This document shows, piece after piece, positions 54,692 through 64,000 of a stretch of DNA of 64,000 nt. Each line of letters opens with the position of its first letter. Positions within the stretch are counted from its first letter, which is position 1. A program made the position numbers and the translations under genes. The DNA comes from Marinobacter arenosus (lineage in GTDB: Bacteria > Pseudomonadota > Gammaproteobacteria > Pseudomonadales > Oleiphilaceae). The notes under the pieces are model-generated. The model searched no databases. It was not told where the DNA came from and saw only the letters and a list, made by a program, of their open reading frames with translations. The stretch covers positions 1,612,001-1,676,000 of the forward strand of contig NZ_JAHVAO010000001.1 of the NCBI RefSeq assembly GCF_019264345.1, read 5' to 3'.

Positions 54692-55522
54692 ATGTCTGCC
54701 ATGTCGTCAGAATTAAGCCCCACCTCAGGTTTCGAACTACTGCGCCGCATTGAATCCAGCAAGATATTTCAGGGTGTGGTCATCAGCATCATCATCCTGT
54801 CGGCAATGACCATTGGCGCCAAGACCTATGACCTGCCTCCGCTGGCGGAGCAGGGATTGACCGTTATGGACAACGCCATCACGGTGTTTTTCCTGGTCGA
54901 GATTCTGTTCCGATTTACCGCCGCCCCGGTTAAGCGGCGATTCCTGCTGGACGGATGGAACCTGTTCGACACCCTCGTGGTCATTGGCAGCCTGATTCCG
55001 CTGGATAATTCCGACGCCGTCCTTCTCGGTCGCCTGCTCAGGGTATTCCGCGTACTGCGTCTGGTGTCCGTGGTGCCGGAACTGCGTTTTCTCATCAACT
55101 CCCTGCTCAAAGCCATACCGCGAATGGGCTACATCGCGCTGCTGATGTTCATCATTTTTTACATCTACGCCGCCATGGGCTCCATGTTCTTTTCCGGAGT
55201 GGACCAGGAGTTGTGGGGAGACGTGGCCATTTCCATGCTGACCCTGTTCCGGGTGGCCACTTTCGAGGACTGGACCGATGTGATGTACGCCACCATGGAG
55301 CAATACCCATTAAGCTGGCTGTACTACCTCACGTTCATCTTCCTGACCGCATTCGTGTTCCTGAACATGATGATCGGCGCAATTCTGGAGGTAATGGGCG
55401 AGGAACAGAATGCCCAGCAGGCCCAAAAGGCCCATGACGAGCGGGATGAAATTGCCCGCCAGCTCAAGTTGGTACAAGCCCAGCTAAAGGAGCTGACGCA
55501 GCATATATCGGAGCGGCGCTGA
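54692..55522 (+). CDS. Voltage-gated ion channel, one-domain (NaChBac-type) with acidic filter
   Basis: The 276-aa protein has six transmembrane helices. S4 carries regularly spaced arginines (RLLRVFRVLR, about 114-123), the voltage sensor. The pore helix holds the filter TFEDWTD (190-196). BacNav sodium channels have TLESW-; the engineered calcium-selective CavAb has TLDDWSD and CavMr TLEGWVD, so the extra Asp at +1 and +4 suggests divalent permeability. A coiled-coil C-terminus (QNAQQAQKAHDERDEIARQ) fits tetramer assembly. The ATG at 54692 is close to GGAG; one at 54701 is also possible. Confidence 0.85.
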   Translation: MSAMSSELSPTSGFELLRRIESSKIFQGVVISIIILSAMTIGAKTYDLPPLAEQGLTVMDNAITVFFLVEILFRFTAAPVKRRFLLDGWNLFDTLVVIGSLIPLDNSDAVLLGRLLRVFRVLRLVSVVPELRFLINSLLKAIPRMGYIALLMFIIFYIYAAMGSMFFSGVDQELWGDVAISMLTLFRVATFEDWTDVMYATMEQYPLSWLYYLTFIFLTAFVFLNMMIGAILEVMGEEQNAQQAQKAHDERDEIARQLKLVQAQLKELTQHISERR

Positions 55523-55526
55523 GGTT

Positions 55527-55904
55527 TCAGCCAATAGCCGGTTTGAACAGCGCCAGATGGAAGATCCCCGCCACCTGCACCAGGGCCAGGATGGCGGCCA
55601 CCACCCGCGCCCGCTTGCTGAGCGTGAGTTTCAGCGCAAAGGCTCCAGCCACAATGTAACCGACCAGCAGGATGATCTTACCCGTGAGCCAACCGTGAAC
55701 CAGCGGCATCCAGGGGGTCACGATCACAAGGCCAATCGCCGCCGACAGCAGGATGGTGTCGTTGGCATGGGGAATCCATCGCAATGGCGTCTGGCGCCAA
55801 CCGGGACGGTCGACAAGGTCCATCAGTAACCGGACGGAAAACAGGGCAACCGTAATACAGGCGGTGACCACGTGCAGATGCTTGAGAATCAGGTACGCAT
55901 TCAT
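55527..55904 (-). CDS. SirB-family membrane protein
   Basis: From the ATG at 55904 (AAGGAAA upstream) the 125-aa product starts MNAYLILKHLHVVTACITVA and has four hydrophobic helices with His and Trp typical of SirB2 proteins (HANDTILLSAAIGLVIV, GWLTGKIILLVGYIV). Function unknown; members are found beside oxidase and NO-related genes. It is divergent from nnrS with a palindromic control region. Confidence 0.8.
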   Translation of the reverse strand: MNAYLILKHLHVVTACITVALFSVRLLMDLVDRPGWRQTPLRWIPHANDTILLSAAIGLVIVTPWMPLVHGWLTGKIILLVGYIVAGAFALKLTLSKRARVVAAILALVQVAGIFHLALFKPAIG

Positions 55905-55991
55905 CAGGTTTCCTTTTGAATCAATGCAATAGCAGTATTGTACGCAAAAGTACCCGGTAGGAGGTATGTTCATCTGCGGCAAAACCCGACA

Positions 55992-56012
55992 ACATATATT
56001 TAATATAAATGT
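55992..56012. promoter_or_regulatory. AT-rich palindrome in sirB-nnrS divergent promoter
   Basis: ACATATATTTAATATAAATGT is an imperfect 21-bp palindrome. Its halves resemble NsrR-type motifs (AAGATGCATTT-like) loosely, and nnrS is a known NsrR target in other bacteria. Assignment to a regulator is tentative. Confidence 0.4.
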
Positions 56013-56030
56013 ATTTACGGGAGCCCTACC

Positions 56031-57215
56031 ATGAAGGCCATTTCCACCTCAGGTGCCATGGAAGCCGCGGGCATTCGCCAGCTCTTCAGTTACCCGTTTC
56101 GTATCTTCTTTCTGTCCATGACCATCCTGGCCCTGTTGGTGATCCCGGTGTGGGTAATGCAAGTCACCGGCGCGATCAGCCTGCCGCTGGCGCTACCGGG
56201 CCTGTTTTGGCATCAGCACGAGATGCTGTTCGGTTTCCTGTCCGCTGCCATTGCCGGGTTTCTGCTCACTGCGGTTTGCGTCTGGACCCAGACGCCCCGT
56301 ACTCATGGCGTAAGACTCGTTGCCTTGTGGAGTGTCTGGCTTGCTGGCCGGCTGCTGCTGGCCTTTGGCGCAGACCTGCCCGACTGGCTGGTGCATACCG
56401 TGAATCTGGCGTTCCTGCCGCTGGTGATGCTGGATGCGGGCTGGCGCATCTGGCACGCACGCCAACGACGCCAGCTACTGATCCTGGTGGTCCTCGGGCT
56501 GTTGTGGTTGATGCAGGTCGGGTTCGTACTCAAGCTGGAGATGACCTATAGCTATGGGGCGCTGATTATGGCCATGGCGCTGATCAGCATCATCGGCGGT
56601 CGTATCACACCGGCCTTTTCCTCCGGCTGGCTGCGCCAGCAAGGCCTGGATCCGTCTGTCGTCCGCGTGGTGCCGGCCCTGGACCTGACCTCACTGGCTT
56701 CGATGATTGTGCTGATGGTCGCTCTGGTTCTGGGCTGGCAAACCGTCAGTGGCATACTCGCCATCGTCGCGGCAACCCTGATGACGGTTCGGCTTGCCGG
56801 CTGGAAGGGCTGGACCACCCGCCGGGAGCCGTTGCTGTGGATCCTGCACCTGTCGATTCTCTGGGTTCCTGTGGCCCTGGCGTTGCTGGCCGGCGCCCTG
56901 CTTGCGGACTGGCCCTCCAACGCCTGGACCCACGCCGCTGGCGCCGGCGCAATCAGTTGCCTCATTCTGGGCGTGGTTGCCCGGGTCTCCCTGGGTCACA
57001 CCGGCCGGCCCCTGGTTCTGCCCGGAGGGATGGTTCTGGCGTTCGTAGCCATTCACCTCGCTGCCGCGATCCGCGTTCTGACAGCGCTTGCGGTTATTCC
57101 ATGGCATCCGGGCATCGGCACCAGCACACTGCTTTGGCTAGTGGCGTTCGGCATCTTCCTGGTGCGCTACACGGGGATCCTGGCCTCGCCACGGCCCGAC
57201 GGGAAAGAAGGCTAG
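56031..57215 (+). CDS. nnrS: NnrS family haem/copper membrane protein
   Basis: The 394-aa protein has about twelve hydrophobic helices and NnrS landmarks WHQHEMLFGFLSAAIAGFLL, SIIGGRITPAF and ARVSLGHTGRPL. NnrS binds haem and copper and relieves nitrosative stress by keeping cytosolic metals available. Its presence fits the nitrate/nitrite theme of the island upstream. A palindrome lies in the promoter. The gene stands alone on its strand. Confidence 0.9.
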   Translation: MKAISTSGAMEAAGIRQLFSYPFRIFFLSMTILALLVIPVWVMQVTGAISLPLALPGLFWHQHEMLFGFLSAAIAGFLLTAVCVWTQTPRTHGVRLVALWSVWLAGRLLLAFGADLPDWLVHTVNLAFLPLVMLDAGWRIWHARQRRQLLILVVLGLLWLMQVGFVLKLEMTYSYGALIMAMALISIIGGRITPAFSSGWLRQQGLDPSVVRVVPALDLTSLASMIVLMVALVLGWQTVSGILAIVAATLMTVRLAGWKGWTTRREPLLWILHLSILWVPVALALLAGALLADWPSNAWTHAAGAGAISCLILGVVARVSLGHTGRPLVLPGGMVLAFVAIHLAAAIRVLTALAVIPWHPGIGTSTLLWLVAFGIFLVRYTGILASPRPDGKEG

Positions 57216-57335
57216 TCAACGGCGTGCCGCCTCCGATACCCGGCTTTCGGAAATCATCCACTAAAGGTCAATAGCTGCTCGCCAGATCCGAGCTACAGTT
57301 AGAGTAAATCATTCTGTAACAGAGACACTGGCACT

Positions 57336-57845
57336 ATGAATCCAGATAGTTTTGAGAAAGAAGACCTCATCAAGTGCGGGCACGGCCAACTCTTCACGGG
57401 TTCCATGCGCTTGCCGATCGATGAAATGCTGATGTTCGACCGCATCACTCACATCGCAGATGATGACGGCCTGTACGGCAAGGGCAGCCTGGTGGCGGAA
57501 CTGGACATCAACCCGGACCTCTGGTTTTTCAAGGTCCACTTTGTTGATGATCCCGTCATGCCGGGCTGCCTGGGCCTCGACGCCATGTGGCAGCTTGTGG
57601 GGTTCTTCCTCGCCTGGGGAGGCGGCGAAGGCAAGGGGCGTGCGCTCGGTTCCGGTGAAGTGAAGTTTACCGGCCAGGTCCTGCCCACTGCCAAGAAGGT
57701 CACTTACCATCTGGATCTCAAGCGCGTGATCCGTCGCAAGCTGACCATGGCGATTGCCGATGGCCGGATGGAAGTGGATGGTCGCGAGATTTATACGGCC
57801 AAGGACCTTCGGGTCGGCATGTTCACCTCCACCGATGATTTTTAG
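57336..57845 (+). CDS. fabA: 3-hydroxydecanoyl-ACP dehydratase/isomerase
   Basis: The 169-aa hot-dog fold enzyme has catalytic His68 ([16 protein letters not shown]) and Asp82 (LDAMWQ), as in Escherichia coli FabA. It dehydrates and isomerises 3-hydroxydecanoyl-ACP, starting unsaturated fatty-acid synthesis. It is followed by fabB with an 11-base gap; the fabA-fabB pair is standard in this class. Cytoplasmic. Confidence 0.97.
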   Translation: MNPDSFEKEDLIKCGHGQLFTGSMRLPIDEMLMFDRITHIADDDGLYGKGSLVAELDINPDLWFFKVHFVDDPVMPGCLGLDAMWQLVGFFLAWGGGEGKGRALGSGEVKFTGQVLPTAKKVTYHLDLKRVIRRKLTMAIADGRMEVDGREIYTAKDLRVGMFTSTDDF

Positions 57846-57856
57846 GAGTTAACAAG

Positions 57857-59068
57857 ATGCGTCGTGTTGTGATCACCGGCATGGGGATTGTCTCCAGCCT
57901 TGGCACCAACCAGAAAGAAGTCACCCAGTCCCTGCGGGAATCCCGCTCCGGCATCGGATTCAGCGAGGAGGCCCGGGACAACGGTCTGCGCAGCCATGTT
58001 TGCGGCCAGATCAACCTGAAGCTGTCGGAACTGATCGACCGGAAGCTCTTTCGCTTCATGTGTCCGGCATCCGGCTACGCGTACCTGGCCACCCGTGAAG
58101 CCATTGAACAGTCCGGGCTGAGCGAAGAGCACATCAAGGCCAATTCCACCGGCGCCATTTTCGGTACCGGCGGCGCGTCGACCGTGGAACTGCTCGACGC
58201 CATCGACACCCATCGGGACAAAGGCATTCGCCGGGTTGGCCCATACCGGGTGCCCCGCACCATGGGCAGCGCCATCAACGCGTCCATCGCCACGGCCTTT
58301 GGCATCACCGGTGTGAATTACGGCATCACGTCAGCCTGTGCCACCAGTGCCCACGCCATCGGCCATGCCGCCGACCTGATCGCCCTGGGCCGTCAGGACA
58401 TCATGCTGGCCGGCGGCGGCGAGGACATCCACTGGAGTCTCAGCCTGCTGTTCGATGCCATGGGCGCATTGTCCACCAAGTACAACGACACTCCGGAACT
58501 GGCTTCCCGCACCTACGACAAGGATCGGGACGGCTTCGTGATCTCCGGCGGTGGCGGGACACTGGTACTGGAAGCCCTTGAGCATGCGGAAGCCCGCGGC
58601 GCGACCATTCTTGGCGAACTGGTCGGATTCGGCGCCACATCCGACGGCGCGGACATGGTCGCCCCCAGTGGCGAAGGGGCTATTCGCTGCATGCAGCAGG
58701 CCATGAAGAACGTTGAGGGTGAAATCAGTTACGTGAACACCCACGGCACCAGCACACCCGCCGGTGATGTCACCGAACTGAAAGCCCTGAAAGAAACCTT
58801 CGGGGACAGGATTCCTCCGCTGAGCTCAACCAAGCCGCTGTGCGGCCATGCCCTTGGTGCGGCCGGTGTACACGAGGCCATTTACAGCCTGATCATGCAA
58901 CGTGAAGGCTTTATTGCGCCATCCGCCAATATCCAGAACCTGGATGAAGGGGCCGAAGGCTATCCGATCGTGCGGGAGAGGATGGACAACCAGACCCTCG
59001 ACCTGGTGATGAGTAACAGCTTTGGCTTCGGCGGAACCAACGCCACGCTGGTGTTCAGGAAAGTCTGA
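57857..59068 (+). CDS. fabB: Beta-ketoacyl-ACP synthase I
   Basis: The 403-aa KAS I has the Cys-His-His triad: Cys161 in SACATSAHA, His in [11 protein letters not shown] and His in [12 protein letters not shown]. It elongates unsaturated acyl-ACPs after FabA. The two genes are co-transcribed. Its end overlaps the convergent AraC-type gene by 14 bases. Confidence 0.97.
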   Translation: MRRVVITGMGIVSSLGTNQKEVTQSLRESRSGIGFSEEARDNGLRSHVCGQINLKLSELIDRKLFRFMCPASGYAYLATREAIEQSGLSEEHIKANSTGAIFGTGGASTVELLDAIDTHRDKGIRRVGPYRVPRTMGSAINASIATAFGITGVNYGITSACATSAHAIGHAADLIALGRQDIMLAGGGEDIHWSLSLLFDAMGALSTKYNDTPELASRTYDKDRDGFVISGGGGTLVLEALEHAEARGATILGELVGFGATSDGADMVAPSGEGAIRCMQQAMKNVEGEISYVNTHGTSTPAGDVTELKALKETFGDRIPPLSSTKPLCGHALGAAGVHEAIYSLIMQREGFIAPSANIQNLDEGAEGYPIVRERMDNQTLDLVMSNSFGFGGTNATLVFRKV

Positions 59069-59411
59069 CCGAGCGGTATTCAGCCGGGGACGTTCCCATC
59101 CAGCGTTTGAATGCCCGGCTGAATGCACTCAACTCGGAGAACCCAAGCTGCTCGGCAATCTCCACCAGCGGCTTGGTCTTGTCCTGCATATAAGTCAGCG
59201 CTTGCTTACGCCGTACATCCTCAAGGAGGCGAGCAAAGGTAAGTCCCTCCCGCTTCAGTTTCTTGTGCAGGGTATAACGACTCATGTGCAATTGAGACGC
59301 GACCGCCTCGACACCCACCTTACCGCGCGTGAGCTGAACGCTGATCAGCGAGCTTACCCGGGCACTCAGGGTTACTCGCGCCATTTCCGGCCTCAGAGGC
59401 TCCGATGACAT
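59055..59411 (-). CDS. Short AraC-type HTH protein (DNA-binding domain only)
   Basis: The 118-aa product from the ATG at 59411 (GGGAGGAG upstream) is little more than the two helix-turn-helix motifs of Ara[21 protein letters not shown] and [20 protein letters not shown], ending [14 protein letters not shown]. The usual N-terminal ligand domain of about 200 residues is absent. It could be a degraded regulator or a genuine short form. It overlaps fabB by 14 bases at the 3' ends. Confidence 0.8.
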   Translation of the reverse strand: MSSEPLRPEMARVTLSARVSSLISVQLTRGKVGVEAVASQLHMSRYTLHKKLKREGLTFARLLEDVRRKQALTYMQDKTKPLVEIAEQLGFSELSAFSRAFKRWMGTSPAEYRSVRLS

Positions 59412-59599
59412 GCAAACTCCTCCCGATACACTATCTGGCCCATTAGGACACGCCGCCCAGCGTACACATGTTAGCTGAAAAGAATCAATACGACCTTTGA
59501 GTAGGATCAAAAGAGCGCCGGCCGGGTTACGGCAGAATGCCCGCATTCGTCCAGACCACCCAGCCGATCCCAGCGGATCGGTTAATTCCCGGAGCCACG

Positions 59600-60910
59600 A
59601 TGAACACGCCCGAACTACTCGCCCCTGCCGGCACCCCGGAACACCTCGAGACCGCTTTCGCCTATGGCGCCGATGCGATCTATGCCGGACAGCCCCGTTA
59701 CTCCCTTAGGGTACGCAACAACAGTTTCAAAGACGTTGCAGCACTTGGGGCGGGCATCGAGCGAGCTCACGCGCTTGGAAAAAGCTTCTACCTCGTGTCC
59801 AACATCGCGCCCCATAACAACAAGGTGCGCACCTACCTGAGGGATCTGGAGCCTGTGCTGGCACTGCAACCGGACGCCCTGATCATGTCCGACCCCGGAC
59901 TGATCATGCTGGTGCGGGAAAAATGGCCGGATCAGCCTATCCATCTCTCGGTGCAGGCCAACGCCGTCAACTGGGCAACCGTCGAGTTCTGGCGCCGGCA
60001 GGGAATCAGCCGCGTCATCCTGTCCCGTGAACTGGCACTCGATGAGATTCGCGAGATCCGGGGGCGGGTGCCCGGGATGGAACTGGAGGTTTTTGTCCAT
60101 GGTGCCCTGTGCATGGCCTATTCCGGGCGCTGCCTGCTGTCCGGTTATATGAACCACCGGGACGCCAACCAGGGTGCCTGCACCAACGCTTGCCGGTGGA
60201 ACTACAAGGAGGTTCGGCACCAGCAGGACCAGAATGGCGACTTGATCGCGACCACCGCCGTGCAGGAAGTGACGCCCCAGGAGATCCTGCTGGAAGAACC
60301 CAACCGCCCCGGCGGCTTCGTGCCGGTCTACGAGGATGAGCACGGCACCTACATCATGAATTCCAAAGACCTTCGCGCGGTCCAGCACGTGTCGGAGCTG
60401 GTCAACATGGGCGTGCACTCCCTGAAGATCGAAGGTCGCACCAAGAGTACCTATTACGTGGCCCGAACCACCCAGGTCTATCGTCGCGCCATCGACGATG
60501 CACGGCAGGGCAAACGCTTTGATATGGGGCTGATGGACCAACTGGAAGCCCTGTCGAACCGGGGCTACACTGAAGGCTTTCTCCGCCGGCATCCGCCAAA
60601 GGAGTACCAGTCTTACGAGCAGGGCTCATCGTCGCTCGGCACTCAACAGGTTGTCGGTGCCATCAAGGACAACGACGGTCGGTGGCTGACCATTGAGGTC
60701 AAAAACCGGTTTGCACCGGGCGACCCGCTGGAGCTGATTACCCCGGCGGGAAATATACGCTTCGCCGCGGCGGCGATGGAGACATTGAACGGGCGCACAG
60801 TGGACTGCGCTCCCGGCAGCGGTCACACCGTCCGGATACCCCGGCCCGAAGGAACACCGGAGAACCTGGATTACAGCTACCTGACGCGACTTTTGCACAC
60901 GGAGGTCTGA
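59600..60910 (+). CDS. Peptidase U32-family tRNA hydroxylation protein (TrhP/YegQ-like)
   Basis: The 436-aa protein starts MNTPELLAPAGTPEHLETAF and has HLSVQANAVNWATVEFWRRQ, the U32 signature ELEVFVHGALCMAYSGRCLL and NQGACTNACRW, with cysteines that can hold an FeS cluster. YegQ/TrhP makes 5-hydroxyuridine at the wobble position of tRNA. The ATG at 59600 lies in GAGCCACGATG, a weak start signal; a longer frame is open to 59537. It is followed by a small exported protein with a four-base gap. Confidence 0.9.
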   Translation: MNTPELLAPAGTPEHLETAFAYGADAIYAGQPRYSLRVRNNSFKDVAALGAGIERAHALGKSFYLVSNIAPHNNKVRTYLRDLEPVLALQPDALIMSDPGLIMLVREKWPDQPIHLSVQANAVNWATVEFWRRQGISRVILSRELALDEIREIRGRVPGMELEVFVHGALCMAYSGRCLLSGYMNHRDANQGACTNACRWNYKEVRHQQDQNGDLIATTAVQEVTPQEILLEEPNRPGGFVPVYEDEHGTYIMNSKDLRAVQHVSELVNMGVHSLKIEGRTKSTYYVARTTQVYRRAIDDARQGKRFDMGLMDQLEALSNRGYTEGFLRRHPPKEYQSYEQGSSSLGTQQVVGAIKDNDGRWLTIEVKNRFAPGDPLELITPAGNIRFAAAAMETLNGRTVDCAPGSGHTVRIPRPEGTPENLDYSYLTRLLHTEV

Positions 60911-60913
60911 CTC

Positions 60914-61360
60914 GTGCGCCCGACCATTTCATTGCTCACCCTGATCTGGCTGTTAACTGCCAGTTCCATGACCGTCGCCGAAGTGCTCGCTACCCGCGAA
61001 GATATCCGGAAGCAAACCGGTTCGTTCATGGATATGATCGCCAGCGGTCGCATCGTCGCCGCATACAGCAGCCTGCGCCCCTACCTTGGTGTTGACTCAG
61101 GCGCCTACGACGATTCGGCCAAGGAAGCGGCCACCTACTTCCAACAGGTTCGGAAGCAGGCTGGCGAACCGGTGGGCAGCTCGCACGTCGCAACAGAGAT
61201 CATCGCCAGCGACTTCACCCGGGAAACCTGGCTGCAGAAGTTCGAGGCCGCCGCGATTGCCTGGCGGTTCACCTATTACCAGCCAGACGTCAGCGGCTGG
61301 AAACTGGTGGGTGTCAGCTATTCCACGGAACTGGACGACCTCTACCACACTGCAGAATAG
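60914..61360 (+). CDS. Small exported protein of unknown function
   Basis: The 148-aa protein starts with GTG, has a signal peptide (LLTLIWLLTASSMTVAEVLA) and a compact mature domain ending GWKLVGVSYSTELDDLYHTA, an SnoaL/DUF4019-like shape. GGAGG lies just upstream of the GTG within the end of the U32 gene. It follows that gene by three bases and is likely in its operon. No function can be assigned. Confidence 0.65.
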   Translation: MRPTISLLTLIWLLTASSMTVAEVLATREDIRKQTGSFMDMIASGRIVAAYSSLRPYLGVDSGAYDDSAKEAATYFQQVRKQAGEPVGSSHVATEIIASDFTRETWLQKFEAAAIAWRFTYYQPDVSGWKLVGVSYSTELDDLYHTAE

Positions 61361-61710
61361 CAATTAGTCGAAGTTTACCCCCTGCCTATCGGCCCGATAA
61401 CCAGGCCCTTGGTGCCGCCGCCCCTGATTACGGTATAATCACTGCTCGCGTAATTTAATACCTGACTATTTTACTCTGGTATTGTATAATCGCTCGCCAG
61501 AAGCAGCGGGTTTGGCCGGATTTTTACGTTGATAAACAACAGCCGACCATCACGACCCGTCATCCAAAAACCGATTGCAGGGCGTACTCACGGAGTGAGC
61601 GATCACTGCAACACCCAAACTGATGACATCCGCCCGGTGGCCAGACAATACAGGCCGCCGGCACACCAAGGGCCCCACGGCCCGCGATGAGAGAATACGG
61701 AGCGACGATC
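61361..61710. other. Long leader and control region of the suf operon
   Basis: No gene fits here. It contains an IscR-type palindrome and a matching promoter (see 61458-61490), a second TATAAT at 61434-61439, and a leader of about 220 bases before sufB. I see no riboswitch I can name. Confidence 0.5.
61458..61490 (+). promoter_or_regulatory. IscR-type box and sigma70 promoter upstream of sufB
   Basis: ATACCTGACT...ACTCTGGTAT (61458-61482) is a 25-bp imperfect palindrome like the IscR type-1 site (ATAsTTGACT...AGTCAAGTAT). CTGACT at 61462-61467 and TATAAT at 61485-61490 with 17 bases between form a good promoter, so bound IscR would block it. Confidence 0.7.
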
Positions 61711-63159
<1,449 letters not shown>

Positions 63160-63225
63160 ATGCAGCGCCGTCTCCGGGCACTGATACACGAATTCATACA
63201 GATTAACGAAGAGAGAACCCCACAA

Positions 63226-63999
63226 ATGCTGAGCATCAAGAACCTGCACGCATCCGTTGAGGGCAAAGAAATCCTCAAGGGTATCAACCTGGAGATCAAG
63301 GCCGGGGAAGTACACGCCATCATGGGTCCGAACGGCTCGGGTAAGAGTACCCTGTCCCAGGTGCTGGCAGGCAACGAGGCATTTGAAGTCACCAGCGGTG
63401 AGGTCACCCTGAACGGCGAAAACCTCCTGGACCTGGAAACCGAAGAGCGGGCCCGCGAAGGCATTTTCCTGGCGTTCCAGTATCCGGTGGAAATCCCCGG
63501 TGTCAGCAACCTTCAGTTCCTGCGCACCGCGGTCAACGCCATGCGCGCCCACAAGGGCGAACCGGAAATGAACGCGGCCGAATTCATGAAGCTGGCGAAG
63601 GAAGTCTCGAAACAGGTGGATCTTGACCCGGCCTTCCTCAAGCGCGGCGTCAACGAGGGTTTCTCCGGCGGCGAGAAGAAGCGTAACGAAATCATGCAGG
63701 CACTGCTGTTGCAGCCGAAGCTGGCGATTCTGGACGAAACCGACTCCGGCCTCGACATCGATGCCCTGCAGGTCGTATCCAACGGCGTTAACGCGTTGCG
63801 GGCCGAAGATCGCGCCATTCTCATGGTCACGCACTACCAGCGCCTGCTTAACCACATCGTGCCGGACCACGTGCACGTTCTGGCCGGCGGCAAAATTGTC
63901 AAATCCGGCGGCCGTGAACTGGCGCTGGAGCTGGAAGAGCGCGGCTACGGCTGGCTGGGCATCAAGGATGAAGAAACTGCCGACAGTTCAGCCAACTAA
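63226..63999 (+). CDS. sufC: FeS cluster assembly ATPase SufC
   Basis: The 257-aa ABC-type ATPase starts MLSIKNLHASVEGKEILKGI and has Walker A MGPNGSGKSTL, the signature FSGGEKKRNEIMQALLLQP, and Walker B LAILDETDSGLDIDAL, as in SufC. It drives the SufBCD scaffold. The start at 63226 is chosen by alignment with the family; the open frame extends to 63160 without a signal. sufD and sufS are presumably next, outside the window. The stop is at the last bases of the window. Confidence 0.95.
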   Translation: MLSIKNLHASVEGKEILKGINLEIKAGEVHAIMGPNGSGKSTLSQVLAGNEAFEVTSGEVTLNGENLLDLETEERAREGIFLAFQYPVEIPGVSNLQFLRTAVNAMRAHKGEPEMNAAEFMKLAKEVSKQVDLDPAFLKRGVNEGFSGGEKKRNEIMQALLLQPKLAILDETDSGLDIDALQVVSNGVNALRAEDRAILMVTHYQRLLNHIVPDHVHVLAGGKIVKSGGRELALELEERGYGWLGIKDEETADSSAN

Positions 64000-64000
64000 G

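Overview
The window reads as chromosome from a marine gammaproteobacterium, most likely Marinobacter or a close relative. This is inferred from gene content: Pseudomonas-like gtsABCD/gltRS, Anr/FNR-boxed NarK transporters, fabA-fabB, SUF, PEP-CTERM and CsbD proteins. No rRNA, tRNA, CRISPR array, phage, transposase or integrase gene was recognised.

Layout. (1) 0.5-12.2 kb is a signalling and stress region: a Crp/Fnr-type regulator, a PAS-GGDEF cyclase with a PEP-CTERM protein, a PAS protein coupled to a CheB-CheR-PAS hybrid, a PRC-barrel protein, a histone-deacetylase-like hydrolase, a matrixin-type protease, an outer-membrane beta-barrel, a CPA1 antiporter, CsbD and a 24-aa membrane peptide. 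(2) 12.2-25.3 kb is gene-poor accessory DNA. It holds gene remnants (AI-2E transporter, DUF1989, quinone oxidoreductase), a desaturase, a lipoprotein, an FMO-like flavoprotein beside a BBE-type oxidase, an hchA-luxR-SDR operon, LtrA, two families of dispersed short repeats and a solitary integron gene cassette with a recognisable attC site. (3) 25.3-28.5 kb carries hemN behind an Anr-type box, divergent from an FeS-type photolyase. (4) 28.5-36.5 kb is a glucose/mannose-type ABC transporter with a LamB-type porin and a two-component system. (5) 36.6-45.4 kb holds a tandem HAD protein, CtaG-like and Sco proteins, DUF2256 plus a cryptochrome/photolyase, a Met-rich periplasmic protein, a CadR-type regulator with its operator and a CDF-like pump, an AEC transporter and a second Crp/Fnr protein. 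(6) 45.6-52.6 kb is a nitrate/nitrite island: three NNP-family transporters, a globin and UspA, with two perfect Anr/FNR boxes. (7) 52.6-61.4 kb is mostly housekeeping: EVE protein, NCS2-like permease, voltage-gated channel, SirB, NnrS, fabA-fabB, an AraC-type HTH protein and a U32 peptidase-family tRNA hydroxylase. (8) 61.4-64 kb starts a suf operon (sufB, sufC) behind an IscR-type box.

Together the core genes suggest a facultatively anaerobic, nitrate-using, light- and metal-exposed marine bacterium. Anr-type boxes before hemN and two narK promoters point to one oxygen-responsive regulon. The accessory block at 12-25 kb looks like an integration hotspot in decay and holds the window's least explained structure.
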